Part shown: positions 1-7,173 of the stretch, in pieces | How positions within the stretch are numbered: the first letter of the stretch is position 1 | Layout: each line of letters opens with the position of its first letter | Assembly (NCBI GenBank): GCA_017615615.1 | Contig: JAFZZW010000080.1 | Location: 1-64,000, forward strand | Length of the DNA: 64,000 nucleotides | DNA from: Bacteroidales bacterium | Lineage (GTDB): Bacteria > Bacteroidota > Bacteroidia > Bacteroidales > UBA932 | Reading direction: 5' to 3' | The notes under the pieces: model-generated | What the model saw: the letters and a program-made list of their open reading frames with translations, nothing else | What the model was told of the DNA's origin: nothing | The model's database searches: none | Translations under genes and position numbers: made by a program

Positions 1-2
1 AA

Positions 3-116
3 GTTTTCGGCAAAGATGAGTCATTCAGAAAAATAAACAATGGACTTGAAAGAATCGTAAATCAGATTTTGCTGATTCTTTCGAGATGCCGACTATCCTT
101 AAAGAAAAGAGCATAG
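3..116 (+). CDS. Possible 3' end of a gene that starts before the window
   Basis: An open frame runs from the window edge to TAG at 114-116 and would encode 37 residues ending KKRA. The composition is protein-like: a charged stretch with FGKDESFRKINNGLER, then a hydrophobic, basic tail. There is no start codon in the window to test. A hairpin with 9-bp perfect arms (48-56 and 74-82) lies inside the frame, so the region could instead be the untranslated 3' end of an upstream gene. I do not recognise the family. Confidence 0.3.
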   Translation, partial: VFGKDESFRKINNGLERIVNQILLILSRCRLSLKKRA

Positions 117-192
117 TAAATCTTTCAAAGCAATGTCTCCTTGAGGCTCCCTTCGTCGATCGAGACCGCCCAATTTGTGGCAGTTGTTTTTC

Positions 193-285
193 TTTGTCAT
201 TTCGACCGAGCGGAGCGAGTGGAGAAATCCCCTCAACCGCGAACTGATAAGGTGAGATCTCTCGACTTCGCTCGAGATGACAAAA
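193..285. repeat. Interspersed imperfect inverted repeat (Bacteroidetes-type, BIME-like)
   Basis: The left arm begins TTTGTCATTTCGACCGAGCG and the right arm ends CTCGAGATGACAAA. The arms are imperfect inverted copies separated by about 20 nt. A further partial copy (TTTGAGATGACAAG) follows at about 335-348. Repeats of this 'GTCATTTCGA...TCGAGATGACA' type are common between genes in Bacteroidetes and generate spurious reading frames. No gene is visible from 117 to 385. Confidence 0.6.
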
Positions 286-385
286 AAACTGCGGCCTCAG
301 CCCTTCATGGTAGGCGTCGAGTCCGCAGAAAACGTTTGAGATGACAAGCTGGTTGAGAGCCTCTACTTGCTCCTTATCTTCAGAG

Positions 386-1300
386 TTAATCCGCTATGAA
401 GTCGGACACTTTTAAACCAGTGATCTCAGCGGCTTTTTCGGGCGACTGACCGTACTCGTTGACTATTCGCAGAGCGATTTCAATCTGCTTCCCTTTAGCA
501 CCTCTGGCTTCTGCCTCTGCCATCCTTGCTTCGGCCTGTTGCTTTTCGTAGAGACGTGCCATACGCATTTCACGTTTTACGGCTGAAAGCATATCCTGAT
601 AGTTGTCCATATCTTCCGGCGAGAGAGTGTCGACCCGCGCCGCTTCCAACACGTCTTCAAATCCATGGAGATCCCTGGGCTCATCCCTCTCACTCGCGAA
701 TTTAGACATATTTTTGAAAAGGTAGCACCAGCGCTCAGGATTTTTTCGCAGTTTCTCCCAATCCCTCTCTTTCATCCTGCTGAGCTCAAGATAATAGAAG
801 GATGACTTACTGTTTTCCAGCAGTTCGTAAGTCTCGTTTTCCCGGTAGTCGTAGCTGAACAGCATCTTATGCTTCGGAGGCTCAACAGAATGGAATCGTA
901 CGTAACTGGTGATGCACAATATGTATACGTGTTTGACCCTGTAAGTTACACTCTTGCGTTTTACCTGTCGCTGAACGAGAGTCGCCTGATAGTATGCCAG
1001 CCGGTCATCAATATCGGCGGTGTGCTTGCGCTGCATCTCCACAAGGATCTTGCCTTCGGGGCTGTCGCATATAACATCCAGCGTCGAGCGCTTGTCCTTT
1101 TCGCTCATTACCGGTATCTCATTCGGCAAATACTCCAAATTGGTGATTGTCGGCGGAAGAATGTCATTCAGCAGTTTCAGAAGTATTTCCTTCTTGGAGA
1201 AAACGTACTTGAAGGCCCAATCGACCCGGAGGTCTAGATACTTGCTGACCTGAGGAATATCATATTGTTCCTGAGGATTATAATCCTGTTGTGTTTCCAT
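386..1300 (-). CDS. Rpn-type PD-(D/E)XK nuclease/transposase-family protein
   Basis: A 304-residue protein of the PD-(D/E)XK nuclease-family transposase group (PDDEXK_2, related to recombination-promoting nuclease Rpn). It opens with LDLRVDWAFKYVFS (about residue 22). The catalytic-type D...ExQ signature follows as TLDVICDSPEGKILVEMQRK (about 113-132), with an RLAYY helix and a beta-rich VYILCI segment. The tail KGKQIEIALRIVNEYGQSP...GLKVSDF is almost identical to that of the second copy at 3657-4589. Members can cut DNA and promote RecA-independent recombination; activity here is inferred. It is not surrounded by recognisable terminal inverted repeats, so it is not an insertion sequence. The ATG at 1300 fits the family N-terminus. 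Confidence 0.8.
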   Translation of the reverse strand: METQQDYNPQEQYDIPQVSKYLDLRVDWAFKYVFSKKEILLKLLNDILPPTITNLEYLPNEIPVMSEKDKRSTLDVICDSPEGKILVEMQRKHTADIDDRLAYYQATLVQRQVKRKSVTYRVKHVYILCITSYVRFHSVEPPKHKMLFSYDYRENETYELLENSKSSFYYLELSRMKERDWEKLRKNPERWCYLFKNMSKFASERDEPRDLHGFEDVLEAARVDTLSPEDMDNYQDMLSAVKREMRMARLYEKQQAEARMAEAEARGAKGKQIEIALRIVNEYGQSPEKAAEITGLKVSDFIAD

Positions 1301-1373
1301 AATCTCAAAAGTGTCAGGTTAAACAATAACGTTGCGAAGAAAGCTCTTTTCTTTGAATTCACAATGGAGTTGA

Positions 1374-1381
1374 CAAAAATA
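1374..1381 (-). promoter_or_regulatory. Possible -7 element for the Rpn-type gene at 386-1300
   Basis: On the minus strand this reads TATTTTTG, matching the Bacteroidetes -7 consensus TAnnTTTG, 74 nt before the ATG. No clear -33 TTTG was found at the usual spacing, so support is weak. The interval 1301-1569 holds no other gene I can see. Confidence 0.3.
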
Positions 1382-1569
1382 GCAATACGATTTTGCGAAT
1401 GTTTAAAGGCCATGGAATATTGAAAAGATTATCTTTCAAAAGAATCCTTATTCGGTTATACAAGAGTCCTTAAAGCGGTCTATTATTAATACCTGTTATC
1501 AGACCATTCGGGATGGTTTGTGGGGCTTTGTGTAACTTTAGAAAATTTTAAACTAACCTCAGATATACA

Positions 1570-1692
1570 ATGGAAAAGAAACTGTTTTACGCCTCTCCAC
1601 AGGTCGAAATACAACTGGATGAGGTAGAAGGTATTTTATGCGGCAGTCCGGATGTCCCCGGCTCCGGAGATGGTATGAATTGGGAAGATTAA
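1570..1692 (+). CDS. Small peptide (40 aa) preceding a fimbrillin-like lipoprotein
   Basis: ATG at 1570 to TAA at 1690-1692, encoding 40 residues. It starts MEKKLFYASPQVEIQLDE, has LCGSPDV in the middle and ends SGDGMNWED. The overall plan matches three other small ORFs in this window (19523-19657, 33917-34054, 43208-43351): basic start, aromatic/Pro-rich N-terminus, a short hydrophobic LC/LS patch, and an acidic C-terminus with SGD followed by a (D/N)W-like pair. All four lie immediately upstream of fimbrillin-like lipoproteins. Here the gap to the next ATG is 13 nt and contains AAGGAG. There is no signal peptide. The function is unknown and I know of no named family. Confidence 0.6.
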   Translation: MEKKLFYASPQVEIQLDEVEGILCGSPDVPGSGDGMNWED

Positions 1693-1705
1693 AGGAGATG
1701 GCATT

Positions 1706-3583
1706 ATGAAAAAGTATTTTGCATTTTCCGCAGCGCTGCTCCTTGTTGCAGTGGCATGCACCCAGAAGGAAGAAGAGATTCAGGCCCTCGACGAGCCCCA
1801 GGATCTGGTTTCCGAAGCTCCTGAGGTGGTTTATATTTCCGCGAATGGCGAAGAAAGGACAAAGGCTGCTATCGATGGCACCAGCGGCGACTTTACCTGG
1901 AATACCGGAGATAAAATAGCTGTCTATACCAGCGGCGGCTATAAGATTTCCGATGCCCTGTCAAGCGACTATAACAAGGCTGCAAGCGCCACATTCGCAT
2001 TCAGCGGCTCCCAGGCCTTTGCTCAGGATGACCGGGCTAATTTCGCGGTTTTCCCTGCAAGCCTGGCATACGACAGCTCTGACAATCTGTATACCGTCGA
2101 TGTCACCGCTTCGTCATTGAAGATTAACCTTCCCGGGACATACAATCTGTCCGATATCACTGGCGATTTGGCTCCCGTTCCCATGGTTGCCGCCAACGGC
2201 CCCGATGATGTCCTGGCATTCAAGACCCTTGGCGCGATGGTCCGTTTCACTCTGGTCAGCGTTCCCAAGCAGACCCAGTACCTAACCTTCGATTTCAATG
2301 GCAAGAAGGTTCAGGGAGAGTTTGTTCTTTCAGGCGTCAATCCCGGCACAACTGCCGTTCAGACAGCCCCTACCGACGGAGTCGATGACATTATCACGGT
2401 CTATAACGACGGCGTCTTTTCTACGTTCCAGAAGGCCCTTGTCGTGAACATCCTGGTCCCCGCCGGAGTTGCCTCCACCGGCGAATATACAGATGTCACA
2501 GTCACTACCTGGGATGGTGAACCCGGTAACGGCGGTCACAAGATCAACGCCCTTACCACGCCTGTCAACCCTTCCGCCAACTGGGTCCCTGCCCGTATGG
2601 GCGCCAGGAAGCGCGAAGTCTACCTGCCGGTATTCGGCATTACGGTCAGTAACGGTGTAGATGCGGGAGTCAAGGTAGTTTTCGCACCAGGTAACCTTCG
2701 GGCAACCTTAGGATCGAAACCTGCAATCAATAAGCCCGGTTTTGCTACTGAGTGGAGTTTTGCTCCTCATCAGTACGAGGTCGTCGGGACGAAAATGCCT
2801 CAGGATGTAAACCCCGAAGATACACGGACAACCCATGCTATCAATACTATCCAGGACCCGAGAATCGGGGATGTCATTGACCTGTTCGCCTGGGTTGGCG
2901 GAGACGCCACCGGATATACCGGGGACTATGAAGACGATAAGTACAAATGCGGTATTCTCTATCCCTCCGGATCTGATATTGACTTACTCACAGGCTCGAC
3001 TGATAACTACAACGGCCTCCTTCGTGACTGGGGACAGAATGTCATCAGCACGCCCGAAGGGGACTATCCCGCAGGCACCTGGCGTACGCTCAGCAAAGAC
3101 GAATGGTATAAAGTACTTGTTAACCGCGGCGGCTGGCGCTTGAGGGCGACCATTACGGATGGCGGAACCCCGATTGCTTACGGCTACGTGATTGCCCCCG
3201 ACCAGTATACTCATCCGGCTGGTGTTCCCGCGTTTAACAATGCAACAACGGCTAACAGTGGTTATACAAACACAGCTTGTTCCGATAACGTTTACACCCT
3301 GGAACAATGGGAGAAACTGGAGGGTGCGGGATGCGTGTTCTTCCCGATTACAAATGTCCGTACCAAGGCGACTTATACTCAACTGGTAAAGCCTGCCGAT
3401 GGCTGGTATTGGTCGACATTGGCATCCACCGGCAAAAACGCCTTGTGTTTCGCATTCAACGAGATCGCTTTGGGTGCTAGCCAACTCAATAGTTCTTCCA
3501 ATACTGTTGCGTTTGGTAACAAATCCTTCTCCCGCAAGTGCGGCGCCGCCGTCAGGCTTGTCCGCGTCGTGAACGACAAGTAG
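1706..3583 (+). CDS. Fimbrillin-like lipoprotein with FISUMP-like C-terminal domain
   Basis: A 625-residue surface lipoprotein. The signal peptide ends in lipobox VAVAC (Cys18), followed by acidic residues (TQKEEE) as in exported Bacteroidetes lipoproteins. Residues about 40-315 form a fimbrillin/Mfa-like domain with the usual TKAAIDG...FTWNTGDKIAVYT opening. Residues about 330-625 resemble the 'major paralogous' FISUMP-type domain: KVVFAPGNL, WSFAPHQYEV, DLFAWVGGDATGYTGDY, and a C-terminal SFSRKCGAAVRLVRVV. It is a close paralogue of 17678-19510, most strikingly in the C-terminal half. It lies between two Rpn-type genes and ends at a strong terminator. No pilus-assembly genes are adjacent, so a structural pilin role is unlikely; adhesion or glycan binding is possible. 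Confidence 0.8.
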   Translation: MKKYFAFSAALLLVAVACTQKEEEIQALDEPQDLVSEAPEVVYISANGEERTKAAIDGTSGDFTWNTGDKIAVYTSGGYKISDALSSDYNKAASATFAFSGSQAFAQDDRANFAVFPASLAYDSSDNLYTVDVTASSLKINLPGTYNLSDITGDLAPVPMVAANGPDDVLAFKTLGAMVRFTLVSVPKQTQYLTFDFNGKKVQGEFVLSGVNPGTTAVQTAPTDGVDDIITVYNDGVFSTFQKALVVNILVPAGVASTGEYTDVTVTTWDGEPGNGGHKINALTTPVNPSANWVPARMGARKREVYLPVFGITVSNGVDAGVKVVFAPGNLRATLGSKPAINKPGFATEWSFAPHQYEVVGTKMPQDVNPEDTRTTHAINTIQDPRIGDVIDLFAWVGGDATGYTGDYEDDKYKCGILYPSGSDIDLLTGSTDNYNGLLRDWGQNVISTPEGDYPAGTWRTLSKDEWYKVLVNRGGWRLRATITDGGTPIAYGYVIAPDQYTHPAGVPAFNNATTANSGYTNTACSDNVYTLEQWEKLEGAGCVFFPITNVRTKATYTQLVKPADGWYWSTLASTGKNALCFAFNEIALGASQLNSSSNTVAFGNKSFSRKCGAAVRLVRVVNDK

Positions 3584-3607
3584 TACGCTCGTTAGAGCGC
3601 TTTATAC

Positions 3608-3648
3608 CTATCCCCCGCGTCGCAATCCGATGCGGGGGATAGTTTTTT
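3608..3648 (+). terminator. Rho-independent terminator after the fimbrillin/FISUMP gene
   Basis: A perfect 11-bp stem, CTATCCCCCGC (3608-3618) and GCGGGGGATAG (3632-3642), is followed by six T at 3643-3648. The same stem sequence recurs at 17618-17655, downstream of the paralogous gene. Confidence 0.9.
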
Positions 3649-3656
3649 CCAGGAGT

Positions 3657-4589
3657 CTAATCCGATATAAAGTCAGACACTTTTAAGCCAGTAATCTCCG
3701 CGGCCTTAGCTGGGGATTGACCAAACTCGTTAACCATCCGCAGAGCGATTTCAATCTGCTTCTCTCTCGCCCCTTCAGCCCGTCCTTCTGCATAGCGGTC
3801 CTCGCCGTATTCAAGGCGTTCGTTATCGGATACCATAGCTTTGAAATAATCCATCTTGTCGTTCTCCGGAACCTTCTGCAGGCGAGCGGCCTCGACCACC
3901 CGGTCGAAACGCTCGTCCATACCTTCCGGTTTTTCCGCAAATGTACTACTTTCCCGGATAATATGCATCCATCCTTCGATATAATTCATCTCAGACATCG
4001 CTACTTTCTTCAATCGTGGTAGTTCGCACAGATAGATTGAGAGCCAGTCGCCATATTCCTCATGGCTGTCTTGTTCAATCATTCTGTATCTGTAAACGAG
4101 TTGGTTCCCAAGATGTCTCATCCGAAAATCCATAAAACACAGCACATAAACTGGTTTGAGACGCCCGTAATTGCGTCCTCGTTTTAGTTGACTCCGTACC
4201 ATGGCAGCACCGTAATAGAACAGTCGGGCACGAAGATCTGTCTTTTTGAATCGCTGCATTTCAATTACTATCTCCTGCCCTGTTTCAGTGCGGGCAACCA
4301 CATCCATCAACACATTCTTTTCAGAACCGTTCAGTCTTTTGGGCTCGTTTGTAATGGAGGAGATAGAAACTATGTTCTCCGGGAGAAAATCATTCAGCAG
4401 GATGAGTAACAGCTCCGGATCGGACAAGACATACTTGAATGCCCAGTCGCACCGTAAGTCAAGGAATTCGGTTGAGAGAACCTGTTCAACAATCTGTTCT
4501 TTCTTTTCTTCCGAGAGTTTGCGGAAGTTCTTGATTTTGTTGCCTTCGGCGATGTACTGCCGAATTGTGGCTTCTGATAATGGTTTCAT
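3657..4589 (-). CDS. Rpn-type PD-(D/E)XK nuclease/transposase-family protein, second copy
   Basis: A 310-residue paralogue of 386-1300. It has the same order of elements: FLDLRCDWAFKYVLSDPEL, the D...ExQ signature VLMDVVARTETGQEIVIEMQ, RLFYY, VYVLCF, and a tail KQIEIALRMVNEFGQSP...LKVSDFISD. An extra basic N-terminal segment of about 35 residues (EGNKIKNFRKLSEEKKEQ) is absent from the first copy. Both copies point the same way and flank the 1570-3642 cassette. It ends 9 nt after the terminator T-run. DNA cleavage or recombination activity is known for some relatives and is inferred here. Confidence 0.8.
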   Translation of the reverse strand: MKPLSEATIRQYIAEGNKIKNFRKLSEEKKEQIVEQVLSTEFLDLRCDWAFKYVLSDPELLLILLNDFLPENIVSISSITNEPKRLNGSEKNVLMDVVARTETGQEIVIEMQRFKKTDLRARLFYYGAAMVRSQLKRGRNYGRLKPVYVLCFMDFRMRHLGNQLVYRYRMIEQDSHEEYGDWLSIYLCELPRLKKVAMSEMNYIEGWMHIIRESSTFAEKPEGMDERFDRVVEAARLQKVPENDKMDYFKAMVSDNERLEYGEDRYAEGRAEGAREKQIEIALRMVNEFGQSPAKAAEITGLKVSDFISD

Positions 4590-4693
4590 AATCTAAGACG
4601 GTTTATTGTTTCTATTGCAAGATAGGGCAATAATCCCGAAATAGAGCACCCAGAAGCTTGTTCGGCTGCAGTTTTTTACGATTTTTTAATCAA

Positions 4694-4719
4694 TTTGCGA
4701 TTATTTAAACGATCGCAAA
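4694..4719. promoter_or_regulatory. Perfect inverted repeat downstream of the GntR regulator gene
   Basis: TTTGCGAT (4694-4701) and ATCGCAAA (4712-4719) form an 8-bp perfect inverted repeat with a 10-nt spacer, 7 nt past the regulator stop codon. The minus-strand side lacks a U-run, so it is a poor terminator. It also lies about 105 nt upstream of the Rpn-type gene start, where it could serve as an operator. Confidence 0.35.
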
Positions 4720-4726
4720 GAAAAAA

Positions 4727-5701
4727 TTATAAAGAATTCCTGAGAATGAGTTTGCTGGGGTTGCGGACGGTGCGGATGTCCTTGTCTTTGATAAGGTCAA
4801 CCAGCGTTTTGCCCATCTGGACGAAGTCCGTGGAGATGGTGGTGAGGCCTCCGCAGAGGATTTCGTTGGTCACCTGCTCGTTGAAGGCTACCAGGCCGTA
4901 GTCCCGCCCGGCCTTGAGGCCCTGGGCGCGGGCCGCCAGTTCGATATTCACTATTTCCCTGTCCTCGGGGGTGAGATAGACAACGCCAGGTCTTATGGGG
5001 AAGCCCTCCATGGACTTGAGGAAGCCGCACTCGAAGCCGTAGTCCTTGCAGAAAAGCTGCACGCCGTCGTAACGCTCCAGCGGTTCCTTGGGGCTGCTCT
5101 GCACCAAAACCAGTTCCCTGTACTTGCTGAGCTGGGGCAGTCCGGACACCAGGGCATCATATACATCCATGGCAAAATTCTGTGTCACGGAAGAGAATGA
5201 GCCCCGCAGTGAGTCCTGGCAATGGTCGACCAGGATCACCCTTCCGCCCAATTTGCGGAGCTGCTGCTCCAGATTCTCGAATCTTCCGGCCATGATTACG
5301 TATATGGAATACTTCCCGGCTTCTTCTTCCAGCAGCATGTCGAATGATTTGCGGTTGAAATTATGAAGGTCCAGATCTACCATTGCGTTGTGGCCCAGGG
5401 TATTCAGGAAAGAATTGTACAGATCCTGCTTGAACGAATTGAGCTCGTTGAAAATCAGGAGAATGCGGTGGGCTATCTCTACTCTCGTGCTGCTTACGAA
5501 GTAACCTACGGATTGTTCGGATTCCACAAGTCCGCGGCTCTTCAGTTCTTCCATGGCAAGTACGACGGAACTTCTCGAGAGTCCTGTTTTGCTTTTCCAG
5601 AAATTGATGGACGGAATCCTGTCGCCCAATTTGTACTTTCCCTCCAGGATATCCCATTCCACACTGTGAACAATGCTTTTGAAACGTTTTTCCCTGAGCA
5701 T
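4727..5701 (-). CDS. GntR-family repressor with LacI-like sugar-sensing domain
   Basis: A 324-residue transcription factor. Residues 1-72 form a GntR winged helix-turn-helix: YKLGDRIPSINFWKSKTGLS, a recognition helix RSSVVLAMEELKSRG, and a wing GYFVSS. Residues about 75-324 resemble the periplasmic-binding/LacI effector domain: IYVIMAGRF, GRVILVDHC, YGLVAFNEQVTNEI, and a C-terminal TTISTDFVQMGKTLVDLI that matches the LacI-family end. The architecture resembles the L-fucose-responsive FucR type in Bacteroides. Divergent transcription from the PL22-like gene, with an inverted repeat between them, suggests it controls that gene and itself in response to a sugar ligand. The ligand is unknown. Confidence 0.85.
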   Translation of the reverse strand: MLREKRFKSIVHSVEWDILEGKYKLGDRIPSINFWKSKTGLSRSSVVLAMEELKSRGLVESEQSVGYFVSSTRVEIAHRILLIFNELNSFKQDLYNSFLNTLGHNAMVDLDLHNFNRKSFDMLLEEEAGKYSIYVIMAGRFENLEQQLRKLGGRVILVDHCQDSLRGSFSSVTQNFAMDVYDALVSGLPQLSKYRELVLVQSSPKEPLERYDGVQLFCKDYGFECGFLKSMEGFPIRPGVVYLTPEDREIVNIELAARAQGLKAGRDYGLVAFNEQVTNEILCGGLTTISTDFVQMGKTLVDLIKDKDIRTVRNPSKLILRNSL

Positions 5702-5731
5702 GACCGTATCAAGTGTTCTGATTTCTATCTA

Positions 5732-5762
5732 CAAAATTAACCCATTATTGTTAATTTGCAAA
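5732..5762 (-). promoter_or_regulatory. Promoter of the GntR-type regulator gene
   Basis: On the minus strand, a -33 element TTTG (5759-5762) and a -7 element TAATTTTG (5732-5739) are separated by 19 bp, a good Bacteroidetes promoter. The gene ATG is 31 nt downstream. Confidence 0.6.
5734..5757. promoter_or_regulatory. Candidate operator between GntR regulator and PL22-like gene
   Basis: AAATTAAC (5734-5741) and GTTAATTT (5750-5757) form a perfect 8-bp inverted repeat with an 8-nt spacer. It fills the space between the -33 and -7 elements of the regulator promoter and lies 46 nt before the PL22-like ATG. A dimeric GntR protein bound here would repress its own gene and could block the divergent one. 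Binding is inferred from position and symmetry. Confidence 0.55.
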
Positions 5763-5803
5763 ATACTGAATACTTTTATAGGACCAATAATAACGCTTGT
5801 TCC

Positions 5804-7165
5804 ATGGAAAAGTTGAATCGCCTTATTGCAGCCGCATTTCTGTCGCTTGTTTCCGTTACCGGATGCATCGAGAACATTGATGACCCGATCAAAGAAGACA
5901 AAACGGACGTGGAACGCTTCGGGGAAGACTTTTTCACCAAATACACAGACCCCGTGTCGGGCGTGGTAACCTACATGTTCAAGAATGAAGCGGTCGGGAT
6001 CGGCCCGTGCAACACCCAGGGCAATTATTTTAACGGAAAGTCCATGACCGACGACGGTCGCTTCTTCTTCTTTTTCTTTTCTTCCAAGGAAAAAAACGGC
6101 AATTCCCCTGCACAGAAGGGCGGCTGCGTAATGGACCTGGAGAAGCGCAAGCTGATTACCTTCAACGGTTCCAGCGGCTGCTATCCCTATCTTGACCCCA
6201 AGGAAGACAAACTCTATTACTTCATCATGGGAGCCAAGACCAACAGCGGCAAAGTCCGCGACAACGGTTACTTCATGATGAAGGACCTCAAGAAGGGCGA
6301 GACCGTCCGCCTTGCCGATTTCCCGTCAGAAATCGCCCCTAAGGGCTGCTACATCCAGAGAGCCCTTTCGCATATCACCCTTACCCAGGACAAAAAGAAA
6401 GTATTCATAGACGCAGCGATCAACGATGTCTTCTACCAGGGACTTCTGGACCTGTACACCGGCGAGTGGACCGAGTGGAACCGCACAAGCACCGTGCACC
6501 TCACCCACGGGCAGCTCAACCCTACCAGGGACGACGAAGCCCTGCTGGCTATAGACGTCTGGGACAAGAGCGACGGCGAGAAGATTCCCATAGAGTATGA
6601 CCCGGACGGCACCTATCCGCGTATTCAGCTCATGAAACCGGACGGCACGCGCCGTACCATAAAGCCCAGCGAGAACAATTACGCCACCCACGAAGGCTGG
6701 TGTGCCGACGGAAACACCATATACTTCTGCGCCGGAATGCACCTGCCCAACGGCGAGTACTCGGGAGGCTTCCACTTCCGCAATGTCCGTACGAACGATT
6801 ATACGGTTATTCCGGTGGAGCGCTCCACCCACGGCAATCCCACTAAGGACCTGCAGTATTTCGTGCACGACGACGACCGTCCCTGGGGGGAGTATAAGAC
6901 AGGTTATTACAGGGGAGGCCCCTGGAGAGTGTGGTTCTACAACCGCAAAACCGGCAAAGACCTGGCGATATTCTCCGGCCTCAAACCCATCACCACTCCG
7001 GACAAGCCGTCAACGATACATCCCGACCCTCACCCGCATTTCGTATGCAACGACAAATATGTCATCTGCTCCGCCTCCGACAACGAGGACGGCGGCAACG
7101 GGTTCGGTTATCTCCATGTATGCATCACTCCGGTAGATCAGCTTATCAAACTGTCTTCGAAGTAA
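5804..7165 (+). CDS. Oligogalacturonate lyase-like lipoprotein (PL22-type propeller)
   Basis: 453 residues from ATG 5804; the frame extends upstream but this ATG gives a proper signal peptide with lipobox VTGC (Cys21). The rest matches the seven-bladed propeller of oligogalacturonate lyases (PL22): YPYLDPKEDKLYY, THGQLNPTRDDEALLA, ATHEGWCADGNTIYF, and a C-terminal IHPDPHPHF with H406, H410 and H412. In characterised PL22 enzymes His residues of such motifs bind the catalytic metal (Mn). These enzymes cleave short unsaturated or saturated oligogalacturonides by beta-elimination. Most known PL22 enzymes are cytoplasmic; a lipoprotein form suggests periplasmic or surface action. It stands alone on the plus strand and converges with the GH3 gene, 8 nt apart. 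A related domain occurs in 37042-39318. Confidence 0.7.
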   Translation: MEKLNRLIAAAFLSLVSVTGCIENIDDPIKEDKTDVERFGEDFFTKYTDPVSGVVTYMFKNEAVGIGPCNTQGNYFNGKSMTDDGRFFFFFFSSKEKNGNSPAQKGGCVMDLEKRKLITFNGSSGCYPYLDPKEDKLYYFIMGAKTNSGKVRDNGYFMMKDLKKGETVRLADFPSEIAPKGCYIQRALSHITLTQDKKKVFIDAAINDVFYQGLLDLYTGEWTEWNRTSTVHLTHGQLNPTRDDEALLAIDVWDKSDGEKIPIEYDPDGTYPRIQLMKPDGTRRTIKPSENNYATHEGWCADGNTIYFCAGMHLPNGEYSGGFHFRNVRTNDYTVIPVERSTHGNPTKDLQYFVHDDDRPWGEYKTGYYRGGPWRVWFYNRKTGKDLAIFSGLKPITTPDKPSTIHPDPHPHFVCNDKYVICSASDNEDGGNGFGYLHVCITPVDQLIKLSSK

Positions 7166-7173
7166 TCCGGCGC

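Noticed and set aside
141..344. Plus-strand ORF of 67 codons
   Set aside because: It reads through the interspersed inverted repeat at 193-285; such frames arise repeatedly from this repeat and are not genes.
1706..3583. Idea that the fimbrillin genes form a pilus operon
   Set aside because: No pilus anchor, tip, chaperone or usher-like genes are adjacent, and most copies are fused to enzymes or binding domains.
3608..3642. Treating the CCCCCGC hairpin as a mobile REP element
   Set aside because: Both copies sit directly behind paralogous genes in terminator position, so descent with the gene is simpler.
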